This document shows, one piece after another, positions 61,849 to 64,000 of a stretch of 64,000 nt of DNA. A model generated the notes under the pieces. The model saw only the letters and a list, made by a program, of their open reading frames with translations. It had not been told where the DNA came from and ran no database searches. This DNA comes from Peromyscus leucopus. Taxonomy: Eukaryota > Chordata > Mammalia > Rodentia > Cricetidae. The stretch is taken from NCBI RefSeq assembly GCF_004664715.2, contig NC_051072.1:34877642-34941641 (forward strand). The letters run 5' to 3'. The position numbers were made by a program, and so were the translations under genes. Position 1 is the first letter of the stretch, and every line of letters begins with the position of its first letter.

Positions 61849-62119
61849 CTAATTTTTTAAAGCTAATTTTTTCAGAAGTTTTAGGGTCCAGTTTTAACAT
61901 GAGCAATTACAAAGAAGTAGTTATTTTTCCACAAAATTACCAGTAAAGAAAGAAAAACATACAAGTATTTTTCACTTAAAATGCCATGATTGATGATGGA
62001 GGAAGTGAAAAGCTCTGAGAGACTACTGTAGGTAAGAACAATTACACTGCTTTGCCTTCTTTTTAGCCCGGCCTCTTCCGTATGCTTTCTCTCCATGTTC
62101 TCCCAGCACTTTGATAAGC

Positions 62120-63578
62120 TATAAATTACATCCCATTTATTATAATTATTATCATCTCATATATTATATCCTCTTCCTCTCTCCCCTTTCTCTCCCTCCA
62201 CCTCCCCTCTCCCCCCAGATCATCCTCCCCTCTGTCTCCCCTCAGAAACAAGCAGATCTCCCAGGGACATCAACCAAACACGGCACAACAAGCTACAATA
62301 AGATGAGGCGCGTACCACCACATCAAGGCTGGACCAGGCAACCCAGCAGGAGAAAAAAAGGTCCCACAAGCAGGCAAAAGAGTTAGAGACAGCCCCTGCT
62401 CCCTCTGTTAGGAATCCCACCAGAACACTACTCAGCCATAACACAGATGCAGAGGACCTAGATCAGGCCCCTACAGTATCCCTGATGCCTGCAAGCCCTC
62501 ATGAGTCCCAGCCAATTGATTCTGTGAGCCATGTTCTCTTGGTGTCCCTGACCCCTCTACTTCCTTTAAGCCATCCCCCCCACCCCCACCCCGCCGTGGG
62601 AGAACTCTCCGAGCTCCCGCTAATGTTTGGCTGTGGGACTCCACATCTGCTCCCATCAGTTGCTGAATAAAGTCTCTCTGGTCTCTTTGATGACAATTCT
62701 GCTAGGCTCTGCTCCCAGAACACTCTGCAGACAAAGCTGTAGGTTTTATGGCTGGGTTGATGTCCCAATCCCTCTACTTGGGGCCTTGCCTAGTTACAGA
62801 AGATGGCCAGTTCAGGCTCTGTGTTCCCCGTTACTAAAAGTCTTTGCTAAGGTTACTCTTGTGGATTCCATGGGGTTTCCATGGCACTGGAGCTACACCT
62901 TGCATCCCCGCCATGGCTACCAATTCCATTGTTTCTCCTAGTTTCCCTCACCACTTGATCCCTTTTGTTTCCATATCACACACCCCAGTCCACTGGTGAG
63001 ATCTATTCTATTTCCGCTTCCCAGGGAGATCCTTGCATCCCCCCTCCTTGTTACTGAGCTCCTCTGGGTCTGTGGACCACAGCATGACTATCTTTTACTG
63101 TACAGCTAATATCCACTTATAAGTGAGTACATCCATGTTTGCTTTCAGGGTCTGGGTTACCTCACTCAAGGTGATTTTTTTTCACATTCCATCCATTTGC
63201 CTGCAAATTTCATGATGTTGTTGCTTTTAACAGCTGAGTAATATTCTATTGTGTAAATATACCACATTTTCTTTATACATCTTTTGGTTGAGGGACATCT
63301 AGGTTGTTTCCAGGTTCTGGCTATTACAAATAATGCTGTTATGAGCATATTTGAGCAAGTGTCCTTGTGGTACTTGATGCTGAACATCCTTTGGGTACAT
63401 GCCCAGGAGTGGTATAGCTGGGTCTTGAGGTAGATTGATTCCCAATTATCGCCATATTGATTTCCAAAGTGGCTGTAGCAGTTTGCACTCCCAACCAGCA
63501 ATGGAGGGGTGTTCCCCTGACTCCACATCCTCGCCAACATGTTTGTGTTTTTTGATCTTTGTCATTCTTACACTCCAG
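62120..63578 (-). mobile_element. L1 retrotransposon, 5' truncated
   Basis: On the minus strand: the ORF2 C-terminal region (a 124-codon open stretch at 63166-63540 with ALFVIARTWKQPRCPS and KMWYIYTIEYYSAVK), then ACTCACTTATAAGTGGATAT and about 950 bp of 3'UTR ending in a purine-rich stretch near 62165-62220. Order is normal, without inversion. No functional L1 protein is encoded. No target duplication found. Confidence 0.88.
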
Positions 63579-63592
63579 TTTTAAGGCAGCAT

Positions 63593-63750
63593 TTGATAAT
63601 GGTTGAAGAACTGACTTTGGAATCAGACAGAACTAGACTTACATTCCAGCTCTTCCAGTGCAGGCAACTTACTAGCCTTAGCTTTCTCATTTGTAAAGTG
63701 GGGATGGCGGCACCTACTTCACAGCCTTGTCATGATATAGGTACTGGGTC
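63593..63750 (+). repeat. MIR SINE
   Basis: TTGAAGAACTGACTTTGGAA, TCAGACAGAACTAGACTTAC, GCAACTTACTAGCCTTAGCT and CTCATTTGTAAAGTGGGGAT. One of the best preserved MIRs here. Confidence 0.85.
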
Positions 63751-63793
63751 TATTCCAGGTTAAAGGTGCAGAAAGTCGCTGAATCTTTATGAG

Positions 63794-63795
<2 letters not shown>

Positions 63796-63854
<59 letters not shown>
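63796..63854. repeat. (GA)n microsatellite
   Basis: About 29 GA units. Confidence 0.97.
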
Positions 63855-63858
<4 letters not shown>

Positions 63859-64000
63859 CCTGTGCTGTGCTGGCATACTGGTGTGTACCTGGGCCTGCAG
63901 CAAAGCCTCTCCAGGTGTCTGGCCTCTGGGGAATCAGGGACAGTTGGTGCCAATCACAATACTCCTACAGGCACCGAAATTCCCCTGCAGGAGATCTGGA

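Larger units (their letters stand above)
60522..64000 (-). other. Arl15: ARL15 intron upstream of the 60-nt exon (partial)
   Basis: The minus-strand sequence ends with the acceptor TTTTAG at 60522. The P-loop exon (GLTGSGKTS in human ARL15) is not in the window, so the 5' part of the gene lies beyond 64000. Confidence 0.85.

Overview
The window looks like intronic DNA from a muroid rodent, most likely a cricetid (hamster, vole or deer-mouse group). The basis is the dense set of B1, B2, B3/B4 and ID-type SINEs, rodent L1 3' ends and a URR1-type hAT element. Several B1 copies carry the internal variant AGGAAAGGCGCAAAGCTACAC, which I associate with cricetids. There is no sign of prokaryotic or viral-genome organisation, and no operon, CRISPR array or dense coding region.

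One protein-coding gene is supported: ARL15 (ADP-ribosylation factor-like 15), on the minus strand. Two coding exons are visible. A 60-nt exon lies at 60462-60521 (residues about 65-85, ending in the degenerate G3 motif KELGGADN). A 209-nt exon lies at 13611-13819 (residues about 85-154, containing the NHQD G4 motif). They join in frame across a phase-1 intron of about 46.6 kb. The first and last coding exons lie outside, so nearly everything else here is ARL15 intron.

Layout. 1-13610 is the downstream intron: a B2 inside a MIR, B1/B2 pairs, a CpG-bearing (ATCG)n repeat and long unique AT-rich stretches. 13611-13819 is the exon. 13820-60461 is the large intron, with these main contents: an MLT1-type LTR; MIRs; many SINEs; an L1 with a twin-priming inversion and target-site duplication (26423-28046); an ERV LTR on the minus strand (33189-33535); a URR1 element with 8-bp duplications; a noncoding ERVL-type element (37710-39706); ancient L1 segments; a processed RPL26 pseudogene (48257-48677); and a transcription-factor-motif-rich unique block near the 60-nt exon (59380-60090). 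60462-60521 is the exon. 60522-64000 is the upstream intron, with a composite B1/LTR-like repeat (61354-61848), a 5'-truncated minus-strand L1 (62120-63578) and a MIR.

I found no convincing undescribed biological system. The items most worth checking are the candidate conserved enhancer at 59380-60090, the frame-preserving 60-nt exon with a weak donor site, the Gln-to-Ala position in the G3 motif, and the structural histories of the twin-primed L1, the ERVL-type element and the composite B1/LTR repeat. Family names for repeats come from recognition by eye and were not checked against a library; edges are approximate unless a target-site duplication fixes them.
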